Positions 32,269 through 40,391 of a stretch of 64,000 nt of DNA are shown piece after piece. The stretch is from Pseudomonas rustica (GTDB lineage Bacteria; Pseudomonadota; Gammaproteobacteria; Pseudomonadales; Pseudomonadaceae), in assembly GCF_018336155.1 (NCBI RefSeq), contig NZ_JAGYHF010000015.1, positions 35,097 through 99,096 on the forward strand, in the 5' to 3' direction. Positions within the stretch are counted from its first letter, which is position 1. Each line of letters begins with the position of its first letter. Under the pieces are notes generated by a model. It was not told the DNA's origin. It did no database searches and worked only from the letters and a program-made list of their open reading frames with translations. Both the position numbers and the translations under genes were made by a program.

Positions 32269-32981
32269 TCACCGGTCACCAGTGGCGCATCGAAATTGCC
32301 GGCAGCGAAACCGTACATCGTCGCCGGGTACAGACGCACTTGAGTCGCCGTCGTGGGCAGCGGCGATGCGGACGTCAGGCGCAGCAGTTCGCCGGGCAAA
32401 ATGTAGCTGCGGCCCAGATCCACCGAAGCATCGCCGGGCAGCAGATTGACGGTATTGGCCAGCCGCACCACGTAAGGGCTGGGATTGCTGACCTGCAGTT
32501 GGGTGTCCTGCACTGACCACTTCAGCAGCGTCCATGGCTGGCGTTCGATGGGCAGATTCTTCGGGCGCAGAATCGCGGGAATGTTCTGTTTTACGGTAAG
32601 GCTGACCCGCGCGTTGCTGCCCTTTTCCAGCGGCTGAATGCCTTCGAAAATCACCCGTTTCAGGCGCTCGGTTTGCAGCGGCTCAGCGCTGCGCAGAATG
32701 AATCGCACCAGTTGCGTGCCACCGCTTTCCACCCGAGCTACTGGCGGGGTCAGCAGCAACAGCAGCTCGGTGTCTTCCGGGACATTTTCAATGCTCGTGT
32801 GCAAGAGAGCCGGGAGCGGTTCAGTGTTGGTGATGTTGATACTGGCTTCACCAGTGGACTCTTCGAGAATCAGGATCGGCGTTTGCGGCACCATGCCGGC
32901 GGCGTCGGCCACGGATGTTGCGCTCGATAGAAGCAGCACCGCCATCAGGGCGGTGGTTGAAAAACGTTGAATTTGAGGCAT
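32265..32981 (-). CDS. Periplasmic fimbrial chaperone
   Basis: 238 residues with a signal peptide (residues 1-28, ending VADA). Binds pilin subunits by donor-strand complementation. Seen: PapD-like N-terminal domain with TPILILEESTGEASINITNT, LLTPPVARVESGGTQLVRFIL (the region of the conserved G1 strand and Arg) and a C-terminal domain with SYILPGELLRL. ATG at 32979-32981 follows AGGGA and gives a proper signal peptide; an earlier in-frame ATG (33002) would spoil it. Second gene of the operon, 161 bp after the pilin. Confidence 0.87.
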   Translation of the reverse strand: MPQIQRFSTTALMAVLLLSSATSVADAAGMVPQTPILILEESTGEASINITNTEPLPALLHTSIENVPEDTELLLLLTPPVARVESGGTQLVRFILRSAEPLQTERLKRVIFEGIQPLEKGSNARVSLTVKQNIPAILRPKNLPIERQPWTLLKWSVQDTQLQVSNPSPYVVRLANTVNLLPGDASVDLGRSYILPGELLRLTSASPLPTTATQVRLYPATMYGFAAGNFDAPLVTGE

Positions 32982-33142
32982 GACGATTCCCTGGCGCCCC
33001 ATTTTTCGCACCGTCGGCGCAAGGGCCCATCGTTGAAACACAAACGTAAAAAGGTGCGCCTGTGGCGCAGAAAAACGACGCACCGCAAGGACTGCGGCGC
33101 GTGTTTGATCAGGTCGAGAGTGTGCTCACGACATCCCTGGAC

Positions 33143-33814
33143 TCAGAGGTAAACCAGCTCGAACGTCGCGGAGCCGTCCAGAGTGATGTCCGAGCCTGTA
33201 GGCAGCGCATTCGCCGGGCCGACGACTGGAACCAGTGTCATTGGAAGGGTGTGGATGCGGCCGTTGCTTGGGCCTTCAGCAATGCTACGTCCCCAGGAAT
33301 AATGCAGATAACCACCGCTGGAAGCGTTTTTGCCGACAAGCGTCGAACTCGGCTGATTCCAGGTTGGCCCACCAATTCCGCCACCTTGTTGGTACATGAG
33401 GCTCATCGCTGCGCTGTCCACCGTTGGCGTGCCATGACGCAAGCCGTAACCACCAATTTTCACCCCACTGGCGGCGCCCATTCCGTAGATGTACATGTCT
33501 TCTGCACGGCCATCGATGGTGATGCCTTGTAACTGCGTCGCCGCCTGGTTGTCGTGCACTTTCACGGCGACCGGCACCTGCCCATTGCAGGTCATGCTCA
33601 GGGTGATGTTTTTCAGTCCCAGCTCTGTTTGTACATCGGCGTTCAGATCCGCCGCCGAAATCTTGCCCAGATCGACAATGCTGCCGCCAGCAAAACTCGG
33701 CGTGCACGCCGTAGGAATAATCGTGCCGCTAACCGTGAGGCTGGCACTTTCTGCGAGGGCAAGAGCAGGCAACAACGTAGCCACCACCGTGGCGCTGATG
33801 AAAAGCTTTTTCAT
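33143..33814 (-). CDS. DUF1120-family major pilin
   Basis: 223 residues with a signal peptide (residues 1-21, ending ALALA). Mature part has the pilin-like start SASLTVSGTIIPTACTPSFAGG and a second Cys in ITLSMTCNGQVPVAVKVHDN, so the two can form the usual subunit disulphide. A hydrophobic C-terminal strand (ITLDGSATFELVYL) fits donor-strand exchange. First gene of the four-gene chaperone-usher operon and probably the main shaft subunit. ATG at 33812-33814 precedes MKKLFISATVVATL; upstream frame is leader. Confidence 0.85.
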   Translation of the reverse strand: MKKLFISATVVATLLPALALAESASLTVSGTIIPTACTPSFAGGSIVDLGKISAADLNADVQTELGLKNITLSMTCNGQVPVAVKVHDNQAATQLQGITIDGRAEDMYIYGMGAASGVKIGGYGLRHGTPTVDSAAMSLMYQQGGGIGGPTWNQPSSTLVGKNASSGGYLHYSWGRSIAEGPSNGRIHTLPMTLVPVVGPANALPTGSDITLDGSATFELVYL

Positions 33815-33996
33815 GAGAAATTCTCGTTCCGTAAGAATTAAAAGGACGACAGCAAGTAGTGCTTTGTCTGGCGGAAAATAGCGAAATTTCCTGCCTGACA
33901 ACGCCTAGCCATTATTGCGATTTGCCCCGATTTTCGATGTAAGACGAAGTTACAAAGCACCCAGAGAAAATTCGCCTGAGGCCGTAGCTGACAGGA

Positions 33997-34014
33997 GTAG
34001 GAGAAATGCCCTAC
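33997..34014. promoter_or_regulatory. Inverted repeat upstream of the fimbrial operon
   Basis: GTAGG-AGAAATGC-CCTAC is an exact dyad with 5-bp arms, 183 bp before the pilin start. TAGG half-sites suit LuxR/FixJ-type or RcsB-type response regulators that often control fimbriae. No such regulator gene is linked in this window. The rest of the gap 33815-34170 shows no gene. Confidence 0.45.
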
Positions 34015-34170
34015 TTCAAAAATTCTCTTTTCCTGCCCGTCGGCCATTGCCTACACAGCGCTCAACCCGGGCGGTTCCCCACGGCAGATTTTTCCTGAAT
34101 CAAACGCCGCCGATGACGGTCATAACCCGTGCCATACTCCGATCCCTACTCACACGCGGAATGATCCGAC

Positions 34171-35733
34171 TTGCGATCCAGCCCTCTCCTGCTTCTGATC
34201 TTCGTGTTGTCGCTCGCCGGCTGCGCCAGTGTCGATGTGCAACGCGAACCCAGCCAGGCCTTGCCGGCCAGCAGCTCGGCGTTTGGCCGTTCGATTCAGG
34301 CTCAGGCCGCGCCGTATGAAGGCCGCTCCGGCTTCCGCCTGCTGTCCAACAGCACCGAATCTTTCACTGCCCGCGCCGAGCTGATCCGCCACGCGCAGGT
34401 CAGCCTCGATTTGCAGTACTACATCGTCCACGACGGCGTCAGCACACGAATGCTCGTCGAGGAATTGCTCAAGGCTGCCGACCGTGGCGTGCGCGTACGC
34501 ATCCTGCTCGACGACACCACCAGCGATGGTCTCGACCAGATCATCGCCACGCTGGCGGCGCATCCGCAGATCCAGATACGCCTGTTCAACCCGCTGCATC
34601 TGGGCCGCAGTACCGGCGTCACCCGCGCGGCCGGGCGCCTGTTCAACCTGTCGCTGCAACACCGGCGCATGCACAACAAACTGTGGCTGGCGGACAACAG
34701 CGCGGCCATCGTCGGCGGGCGCAATCTGGGCGATGAGTATTTCGATGCCGAGCCGAACCTGAATTTCACCGACATCGACATGCTCAGCATGGGGCCGGTT
34801 GCAGAGCAGCTCGGGCACAGTTTCGACCAGTACTGGAACAGCGCGCTGAGCAAGCCGATCGATGAATTTCTCTCCAGCAAACCGTCGGCCAAGGACTTGC
34901 AGAACACCCGCACGCGCCTGGAAGAATCGCTGGAAGAAACCCGCCAACAGAATCACGCGCTGTATCAGCAGTTGATGACTTTCACCACCGAGCCGCGCAT
35001 GGACATCTGGCGCAACGAACTGATCTGGGCGTGGAATCAGGCGTTGTGGGACGCGCCGAGCAAGGTATTGGCCAAGGACGAGCCGGATCCGCACTTGCTG
35101 CTGACTACGCAACTGGCGCCGGAACTGAAGAACGTCAGCAAAGAGCTGATCATGATTTCGGCGTACTTTGTGCCGGGGCAACCGGGGCTGGTCTATCTGA
35201 CCGGGCGCGCCGATGCCGGCGTCTCCGTGAGCCTGCTGACCAACTCACTGGAAGCCACCGACGTGCCGGCGGTGCATGGCGGTTACGCGCCGTATCGCAA
35301 GGCGCTGCTGGAACACGGTGTGAAACTATATGAGTTGCGCCGCCAGCCTGGGGATAACGATGGCAGCGGCCCGCATGTGTTTTACAGCAAGTCGTTCCGC
35401 GGCTCGGATTCGAGTTTGCACAGTAAGGCGATGATTTTTGATCGACAGAAATCGTTTATCGGGTCGTTCAACTTTGATCCGCGCTCGGTGTTGTGGAACA
35501 CCGAGGTCGGGGTGTTGGTGGACAGTCCAGAGCTGGCTGAGCATGTGCGTGAGTTGGCGTTGCAGGGTATGGCGCCGGCGTTGAGTTATCAGGCGAAATT
35601 GCAGGACGGGAACATCGTCTGGGTCACCGAGGACAATGGCCAGATGCATACGCTGACCAAGGAGCCGGGGAGCTGGTGGCGACGGTTTAATGCGTGGTTC
35701 AGCACCAGCGTCGGCCTGGAACGCATGCTTTAA
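34171..35733 (+). CDS. Phospholipase D-family lipoprotein (ClsC-like cardiolipin synthase)
   Basis: 520 residues. Lipoprotein signal with lipobox LAGC (Cys 18). Two HKD motifs: HNKLWLADNSAAIVGGRN (~residue 168) and HSKAMIFDRQKSFIGSFN (~415), giving a complete PLD active site. Similar proteins make cardiolipin or move phosphatidyl groups. The start is a TTG at 34171: an in-frame stop at 34162 rules out anything longer and the signal peptide needs this start; GGAATG lies upstream. Convergent with the MFS gene beyond a REP pair. Exact substrate not known. Confidence 0.88.
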   Translation: MRSSPLLLLIFVLSLAGCASVDVQREPSQALPASSSAFGRSIQAQAAPYEGRSGFRLLSNSTESFTARAELIRHAQVSLDLQYYIVHDGVSTRMLVEELLKAADRGVRVRILLDDTTSDGLDQIIATLAAHPQIQIRLFNPLHLGRSTGVTRAAGRLFNLSLQHRRMHNKLWLADNSAAIVGGRNLGDEYFDAEPNLNFTDIDMLSMGPVAEQLGHSFDQYWNSALSKPIDEFLSSKPSAKDLQNTRTRLEESLEETRQQNHALYQQLMTFTTEPRMDIWRNELIWAWNQALWDAPSKVLAKDEPDPHLLLTTQLAPELKNVSKELIMISAYFVPGQPGLVYLTGRADAGVSVSLLTNSLEATDVPAVHGGYAPYRKALLEHGVKLYELRRQPGDNDGSGPHVFYSKSFRGSDSSLHSKAMIFDRQKSFIGSFNFDPRSVLWNTEVGVLVDSPELAEHVRELALQGMAPALSYQAKLQDGNIVWVTEDNGQMHTLTKEPGSWWRRFNAWFSTSVGLERML

Positions 35734-35737
35734 AAAG

Positions 35738-35820
35738 CAAAAGATCGCAGCCTTCGGCAGCTCCTACAGTTTGAAATGCATTCCCCTGTAGGAGCTGCCG
35801 AAGGCTGCGATCTTTTGATC
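35738..35820. repeat. Inverted REP pair between convergent genes
   Basis: CAAAAGATCGCAGCC...CAGCTCCTACAG and CTGTAGGAGCTGCCGAAGGC...GATCTTTTGATC surround an 18-bp centre. Could terminate both the PLD and MFS transcripts. Confidence 0.87.
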
Positions 35821-36965
35821 TACGCAGGCTCGGTCACCGGGCCGAATGCCCCTTGGCGCAATAGCAAAATCACCAACCCAAACGCGCCGATCGCCATCAA
35901 CAGCGGCAACGCATGCCCGCTGATCCACTGGCTACCCGCCCCCGCCGCCAACGGCCCGATCAAACAACCCACGCCCCACAGCTGCGCGATATGCGCATTC
36001 GCCCGCACCAGCGCATCGTCGCGATAACGCTCGCCAATCAAGATCAGCGACAGCGTAAACAACCCGCCAGCACTGGCACCAAACAGCACCCACAGCGGCC
36101 AGATCAGCAGCGTATCGAGCAACAGCGGAATCGCCAGACTCGACAACATCAACACCACCGCGCAACCCGCGAACAGCGTGCGCCGCGACAGGTAATCGGC
36201 CAATGCGCCAATCGGCAGTTGCAACAGCGCATCACCGACCACCACGGTGCTGACCATCGCCAAAGCGATCTCGGCGGTGAAGCCTTGTTGCAGGCAATAC
36301 ACCGGCAACAACGTCAAAATCATCGCCTCGAACGCTGCGAACAACGATACCGCCCAGGCAATCGCCGGCAGCTCACGCGCAAATCCCCATAGGTCGCGGA
36401 ACGTCACGCTGCTCGCTTCACTGCTTGGCGCACCACTACGGCCCAGCAACAGCAGCGGCGAAACCAGCAGCAGGCCGACGCCAACCCAGAAACCGTAATC
36501 ATCTTCGGTGCCGAGCGCGCCCAGCAGCAGCGGGCCAGACAACTGGCTCAACGCATAGCTGCTGCCATACAGCGCCACCAAGCGACCACGCCAGTTCTCG
36601 ACCACCAGTTGATTGATCCAGCTCTCGCCGAGGATGAACACGATGGTCAGAATCACGCCGATCATCAGGCGCAGCACCAACCAGATCGGATAGCTCGGCA
36701 GCAGCGCCAGCAAGCCGATCGACAACGCGCCCGCCCACAAGCACAGGCGCATCAGGTTGGCCGTGCCGAAGCGCGCCGCCAGATGACTGGAAATCTTCGC
36801 GCCGAGCAACACGCCAATTGCCGGCATCGCTGCCATCACGCCAATGGCGAAGGCGCCGTAACCCCAGCCCTCCAGACGCAACGACACCAGCGGCATGCTG
36901 ACCCCCAGGGCCAGGCCGACACTCAAGACAGACGCCAACACGGCGAAATACGTCGCCCAACGCAT
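35820..36965 (-). CDS. Major facilitator superfamily transporter (YcaD-like)
   Basis: 381 residues with 12 predicted membrane helices. Features: VLSVGLALGVSMPLVSLRLE at the start, the MFS loop pattern GAKISSHLAARFGTANLMRL, VFILGESWINQLVVENWRGR, and ALADYLSRRTLFAG between helices 8 and 9. It falls in the small drug/metabolite class of MFS carriers; substrate unknown. ATG at 36963-36965. A long inverted repeat region separates it from kauB; both are on the minus strand but likely separate transcripts. Confidence 0.87.
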   Translation of the reverse strand: MRWATYFAVLASVLSVGLALGVSMPLVSLRLEGWGYGAFAIGVMAAMPAIGVLLGAKISSHLAARFGTANLMRLCLWAGALSIGLLALLPSYPIWLVLRLMIGVILTIVFILGESWINQLVVENWRGRLVALYGSSYALSQLSGPLLLGALGTEDDYGFWVGVGLLLVSPLLLLGRSGAPSSEASSVTFRDLWGFARELPAIAWAVSLFAAFEAMILTLLPVYCLQQGFTAEIALAMVSTVVVGDALLQLPIGALADYLSRRTLFAGCAVVLMLSSLAIPLLLDTLLIWPLWVLFGASAGGLFTLSLILIGERYRDDALVRANAHIAQLWGVGCLIGPLAAGAGSQWISGHALPLLMAIGAFGLVILLLRQGAFGPVTEPA

Positions 36966-37010
36966 GTTCCACGCTCCTGTGGATTATTTTTATGTGCACC
37001 ACAAAACCAC

Positions 37011-37176
37011 TGTGGGAGCGAGCCTTTGTGGCGAGGGGATTTATCCCCGTTGGATCGCGTAGCGGCCCCAAAACCTGCAAGCGCGATGTATCAGGTACAT
37101 CGCGTGCAACGATTTTGCGACTGCTTCGCAGCCGAACGGGGATAAATCCCCTCGCCACAAAAGCCCGCTCCCACAG
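37011..37176. repeat. Long inverted repeat, 166 bp
   Basis: TGTGGGAGCGAGCCTTTGTG then GGCGAGGGGATTTATCCCCG at the left are answered by CGGGGATAAATCCCCTCGCC then ACAAAAGCCCGCTCCCACAG. An inner GCGATGTA-TCAGG-TACATCGC pairs as well, giving a nested hairpin. Typical large Pseudomonas intergenic repeat. Confidence 0.87.
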
Positions 37177-37231
37177 GGGATTTCTGTTTGGCAGGAAGCC
37201 CGCTCTCACAGAGGGTCTCTGTTTCGTCAGG

Positions 37232-37251
37232 TAGCCCGGCGTGACCGGGCT
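37232..37251. terminator. Hairpin after kauB
   Basis: AGCCCGG-CGTGA-CCGGGCTT just beyond the kauB stop (minus strand). It lacks a good U-run in either direction, so it is only a possible terminator. Confidence 0.35.
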
Positions 37252-37263
37252 TCCGTTAACGGC

Positions 37264-38757
37264 TTACAGCTTGATCCACGTCGCCTTCAGCTCGGTGTAT
37301 TTGTCGAACGCATGCAGCGACTTGTCGCGGCCATTGCCCGACTGCTTGAAGCCACCAAACGGTGCAGTCATGTCGCCGCCGTCGTATTGGTTGACCCACA
37401 CGCTACCGGCGCGCAGCGCTTTGGCGGTCAGGTGCGCCTTGGAGATGTCTTGCGTCCACACCGCAGCGGCCAGGCCATACGGCGTGTCGTTGGCGATCTG
37501 GATGGCTTCTTCAGCGGTATCGAAAGCGATAACCGACAGCACTGGCCCGAAGATTTCTTCCTGAGCGATCTTCATCGCGTTGCTCACGCCGTCGAAAATC
37601 GTTGGCTCAACGTAAGTGCCGCCGGTTTCCTGAAGAATGCGCTTGCCGCCGGCGACCAGTTTGGCGCCATCGGTGTGACCGGATTCGATGTACGACAGCA
37701 CGGTGTTCATCTGCTGCGTGTCGACCAGCGCACCAACGTTGGTGGCCGGATCCAGCGGATTGCCCGGCTTCCAGGTTTTCAGTGCCTCGATCACCATCGG
37801 CAGGAATGTGTCCTTGATCGAACGCTCGACCAGCAGACGCGAACCGGCAGTGCAGACTTCGCCCTGGTTGAAGGCGATGGCACTGGCAGCGGATTCAGCT
37901 GCAGCTTGCAGATCCGGCGCATCGGCAAAGACGATGTTCGGGCTCTTGCCACCGGCTTCGAGCCAGACGCGCTTCATGTTCGATTCGCCGGAGTAGATCA
38001 TCAATTGCTTGGCGATCTTGGTCGAACCGGTGAACACCAGCGTGTCGACATCGTTATGCAGGGCCAGCGCCTTGCCAACGGTGTGACCGTAGCCCGGCAG
38101 CACGTTGAGCACGCCTTTCGGAATGCCGGCTTCAACGGCCAGCGCGGCGATGCGGATGGCGGTCAGCGGGGATTTTTCCGACGGCTTGAGGATCACCGAG
38201 TTACCGGTCGACAGCGCCGGGCCGAGCTTCCAGCAGGCCATCATCAGCGGGAAGTTCCACGGCACGATGGCGCCGACCACACCGACGGGCTCGCGGGTTA
38301 CCAGACCGAGCTGATCGTGCGGCGTCGCTGCCACTTCGTCGTAAATCTTGTCGATCGCTTCACCGCTCCAGCTCAGCGCTTGCGCCGCGCCCGGAACGTC
38401 GATGTACAGCGAATCGCTGATCGGCTTGCCCATGTCGAGGGTTTCGAGCAGGGCCAGTTCTTCGGCATGCTGCTTGAGCAGGCCGGCGAAACGGATCATG
38501 GTGGCTTTGCGTTTGGTTGGCGCCAGGCGCGACCAGACGCCGGAATTGAAGGTGGCGCGGGCGTTTTCCACGGCGCGCTGGGCGTCGGCGGCGTCACAGC
38601 TGGCGATCTTGCCAAGCAGACGGCCATCGACCGGGCTGATGCACTCGAAGGTCTCGCCGGAGACGGCGTCGGTGTATTCGCCATTGAGATAGGCGCGGCC
38701 TTCGATTTTCAGGTCGCGGGCGCGTTGTTCCCAGTCGGCACGAGTCAGGGTGGTCAT
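37264..38757 (-). CDS. kauB: Aldehyde dehydrogenase KauB/PauC of polyamine catabolism
   Basis: 497 residues. NAD(P)-dependent oxidation of 4-guanidinobutyraldehyde, gamma-glutamyl-aminobutyraldehyde and related aldehydes. ALDH signature residues are present: VGAIVPWNFPLMMACWKLGP, FTGSTKIAKQLM, the general-base Glu in VWLEAGGKSPNIV and the catalytic Cys in FNQGEVCTAGSRL, then EEIFGPVLSVIAF. ATG at 38755-38757 has GGAGGACACTC upstream. Divergent from the cupin gene at 38997. Name based on similarity to the family and on the pau genes around it; likely under PauR. Confidence 0.9.
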   Translation of the reverse strand: MTTLTRADWEQRARDLKIEGRAYLNGEYTDAVSGETFECISPVDGRLLGKIASCDAADAQRAVENARATFNSGVWSRLAPTKRKATMIRFAGLLKQHAEELALLETLDMGKPISDSLYIDVPGAAQALSWSGEAIDKIYDEVAATPHDQLGLVTREPVGVVGAIVPWNFPLMMACWKLGPALSTGNSVILKPSEKSPLTAIRIAALAVEAGIPKGVLNVLPGYGHTVGKALALHNDVDTLVFTGSTKIAKQLMIYSGESNMKRVWLEAGGKSPNIVFADAPDLQAAAESAASAIAFNQGEVCTAGSRLLVERSIKDTFLPMVIEALKTWKPGNPLDPATNVGALVDTQQMNTVLSYIESGHTDGAKLVAGGKRILQETGGTYVEPTIFDGVSNAMKIAQEEIFGPVLSVIAFDTAEEAIQIANDTPYGLAAAVWTQDISKAHLTAKALRAGSVWVNQYDGGDMTAPFGGFKQSGNGRDKSLHAFDKYTELKATWIKL

Positions 38758-38996
38758 TTCGAGTGTCCTCCGCTTATTGAATACGAGCGCCGCGCGATCT
38801 TCGCCAGCGCCCTCAAGAATTCTGCCCGGCCAGCCGGTTTTTCGGCCAGAGGCACCCGCCACCCTAAACCAGCGGCCGGGGTTGTTTCAATATATTTGAC
38901 ATAAGGTGGCCATACGGCCTTGCGGTGTTGATTTTAATCAACATAGACTTTGGCCCTTTCCAGCCAATCGCGCCGTATTCACAGGGGATAACAACA

Positions 38997-39359
38997 ATGA
39001 ACATCCAGAACGTCGTCGACATCAGCCTGACCAGCAGCGAAGCCGAACGCTATCGCCCGGATCCGGCGAAAGTGCTCAAGGGTGATCCGGAACAAGCTGT
39101 GTTCCATCAGTACGACAGTCCGTGTGGGCAGATGGGCGTTGGCGTGTGGGAAGGTGCGGTTGGGCAGTGGACGGTGAATTACACCGAGCACGAATACTGC
39201 GAGATTTTGCAGGGTGTGTCGGTGCTGCGTGACAGCGATGGCAATGCCAAGACGTTGCGGGTTGGCGACCGATTTGTGATCCCGGCGGGGTTTCGTGGCA
39301 CTTGGGAAGTGCTGGAGGCTTGCCGCAAGATTTATGTGATTTTCGAACAGAAGGCTTGA
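38997..39359 (+). CDS. Cupin-domain protein
   Basis: 120 residues with one cupin_3 (EutQ-like) barrel, residues ~40-115: SPCGQMGVGVWEGAVGQWTV, YTEHEYCEILQGVSVLRDS and VGDRFVIPAGFRGTWEVLE. One barrel strand carries HEYCE, a usual metal-binding pattern. Relatives sit beside amino acid and polyamine catabolic genes; function unproven. ATG 38997 has AGGGGAT upstream. Divergent from kauB across 239 bp, which should hold both promoters and any PauR site. Confidence 0.82.
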   Translation: MNIQNVVDISLTSSEAERYRPDPAKVLKGDPEQAVFHQYDSPCGQMGVGVWEGAVGQWTVNYTEHEYCEILQGVSVLRDSDGNAKTLRVGDRFVIPAGFRGTWEVLEACRKIYVIFEQKA

Positions 39360-39374
39360 TCCATACCCCTCCCC

Positions 39375-39459
39375 TGTAGGAGCTGCCGAAGGCTGCGATC
39401 TTTTGATCTTATTTTTAAGGATCAAGGTCAAAAGATCGCAGCCTTCGGCAGCTCCTACA
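39375..39459. repeat. Inverted REP pair after the cupin gene
   Basis: TGTAGGAGCTGCCGAAGGC...GATCTTTTGATC and GATCAAGGTCAAAAGATCGC...CAGCTCCTACA with a short T/A-rich centre. Confidence 0.87.
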
Positions 39460-39487
39460 CAGACAGCCTGCAAATATTCGAGGCAAC

Positions 39488-39523
39488 AAAAAAGGCCCGC
39501 ATCGTGAGATACGGGCCTTTTTT
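39488..39523 (-). terminator. Bidirectional terminator between the cupin gene and rpmG
   Basis: AAAAAAGGCCCG...CGGGCCTTTTTT with a stem extended by CATC/GATA-type pairs; serves the rpmB-rpmG transcript from the right and the cupin transcript from the left. Confidence 0.88.
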
Positions 39524-39542
39524 GTAAGTCGGGAAAAATCAA

Positions 39543-39698
39543 TTACTTGATTTTGCCTTCCTTGTAGATCACGTGCTTGCGAACAACCGGATCATATTTC
39601 TTGATCTCGATTTTGTCCGGGGTAGTACGCTTGTTCTTGTCGGTAGTGTAGAAGTGACCAGTACCGGCGCTCGAGATCAAACGAATCAATTCACGCAT
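39543..39698 (-). CDS. rpmG: 50S ribosomal protein L33
   Basis: 51 residues, exact family size. Sequence begins MRELIRLISSAGTGHFYTTD and ends YDPVVRKHVIYKEGKIK, the L33 signature. The Cys residues found in zinc-binding L33 forms are absent, so this is the zinc-independent (C-) form. ATG at 39696-39698 has GGGAGC upstream. Follows rpmB by 11 bp in the usual rpmB-rpmG operon. Confidence 0.97.
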   Translation of the reverse strand: MRELIRLISSAGTGHFYTTDKNKRTTPDKIEIKKYDPVVRKHVIYKEGKIK

Positions 39699-39709
39699 GA
39701 TTAGCTCCC

Positions 39710-39943
39710 TTAAATCTTGCCATCGCGGCGAAGTTCGGCGAGCACGACAGTGATGCCACGCTTGTCGATGATACGCATGCCTTTGGCAGATACGCGCAGA
39801 CGCACAAAACGTTTCTCTTCTTCAACCCAGAAGCGGTGATGCTGCAGGTTCGGCAGGAAACGACGACGGGTTTTGTTGTTTGCGTGGGAAATGTTATTCC
39901 CAGTCACCGGACCCTTACCGGTAACTTGACATACTCTCGACAT
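39710..39943 (-). CDS. rpmB: 50S ribosomal protein L28
   Basis: 77 residues, normal length. Large-subunit protein. Seen: MSRVCQVTGKGPVTGNNISH, NNKTRRRFLPNLQ, RFWVEEEKRFVRLRVSAKGM and RGITVVLAELR. First gene of rpmB-rpmG; its promoter lies in the 448-bp gap to dppA. ATG at 39941-39943 has an AGAGGG site upstream. Confidence 0.97.
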   Translation of the reverse strand: MSRVCQVTGKGPVTGNNISHANNKTRRRFLPNLQHHRFWVEEEKRFVRLRVSAKGMRIIDKRGITVVLAELRRDGKI

Positions 39944-40391
39944 GCCTCAGCCCTCTAAAACCACATGCCCAACCCGGCATGGGTTGGCCGCTTAATCTCT
40001 CAGTCATTTGGCGCCAGGCGCCGCGTTTCTTTAGAGGTCTTACCGGCTACACCTACAGTGAAGGAACCGGGCCCCTAGAAAAGAGCGCTGCTTTATACCA
40101 GAAAGACCGGGGTGCAACAACTTTCCGTGTGCAATCAATCCACAAAAAGGCGCTTTTTCGACCTGCGAACGCTTTGGATAAAGGCCGGCACCGGTTTTTA
40201 CCACTCGTCGAAGAAAATCGTCTGCACACGGCTTTCAGACTTTTTGCGCAGCGCCGTGGTCTGAAAAACCGCCATCACTGTGCCCTTAAAATGCAAAAAG
40301 GGGATAGTCATTTGTAATCCAGCCCTCTAGGGTAGGCCTTTTCCAGACTGCACTTGCAGATGGGCCTTCGATCTGTAAAAGGAAACCGACC
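39944..40391. other. Intergenic region rpmB-dppA without a gene
   Basis: 448 bp, AT-richer than its surroundings. It must carry the rpmB promoter (minus strand) and the dppA promoter (plus strand). A short hairpin AAAAAG-GCG-CTTTTT lies at 40144-40158. No coding signal or REP was seen. Confidence 0.6.

Noticed and set aside
37229..37260. Strong terminator of kauB
   Set aside because: The hairpin is present but followed by no U-run in either direction; kept only as a weak candidate.
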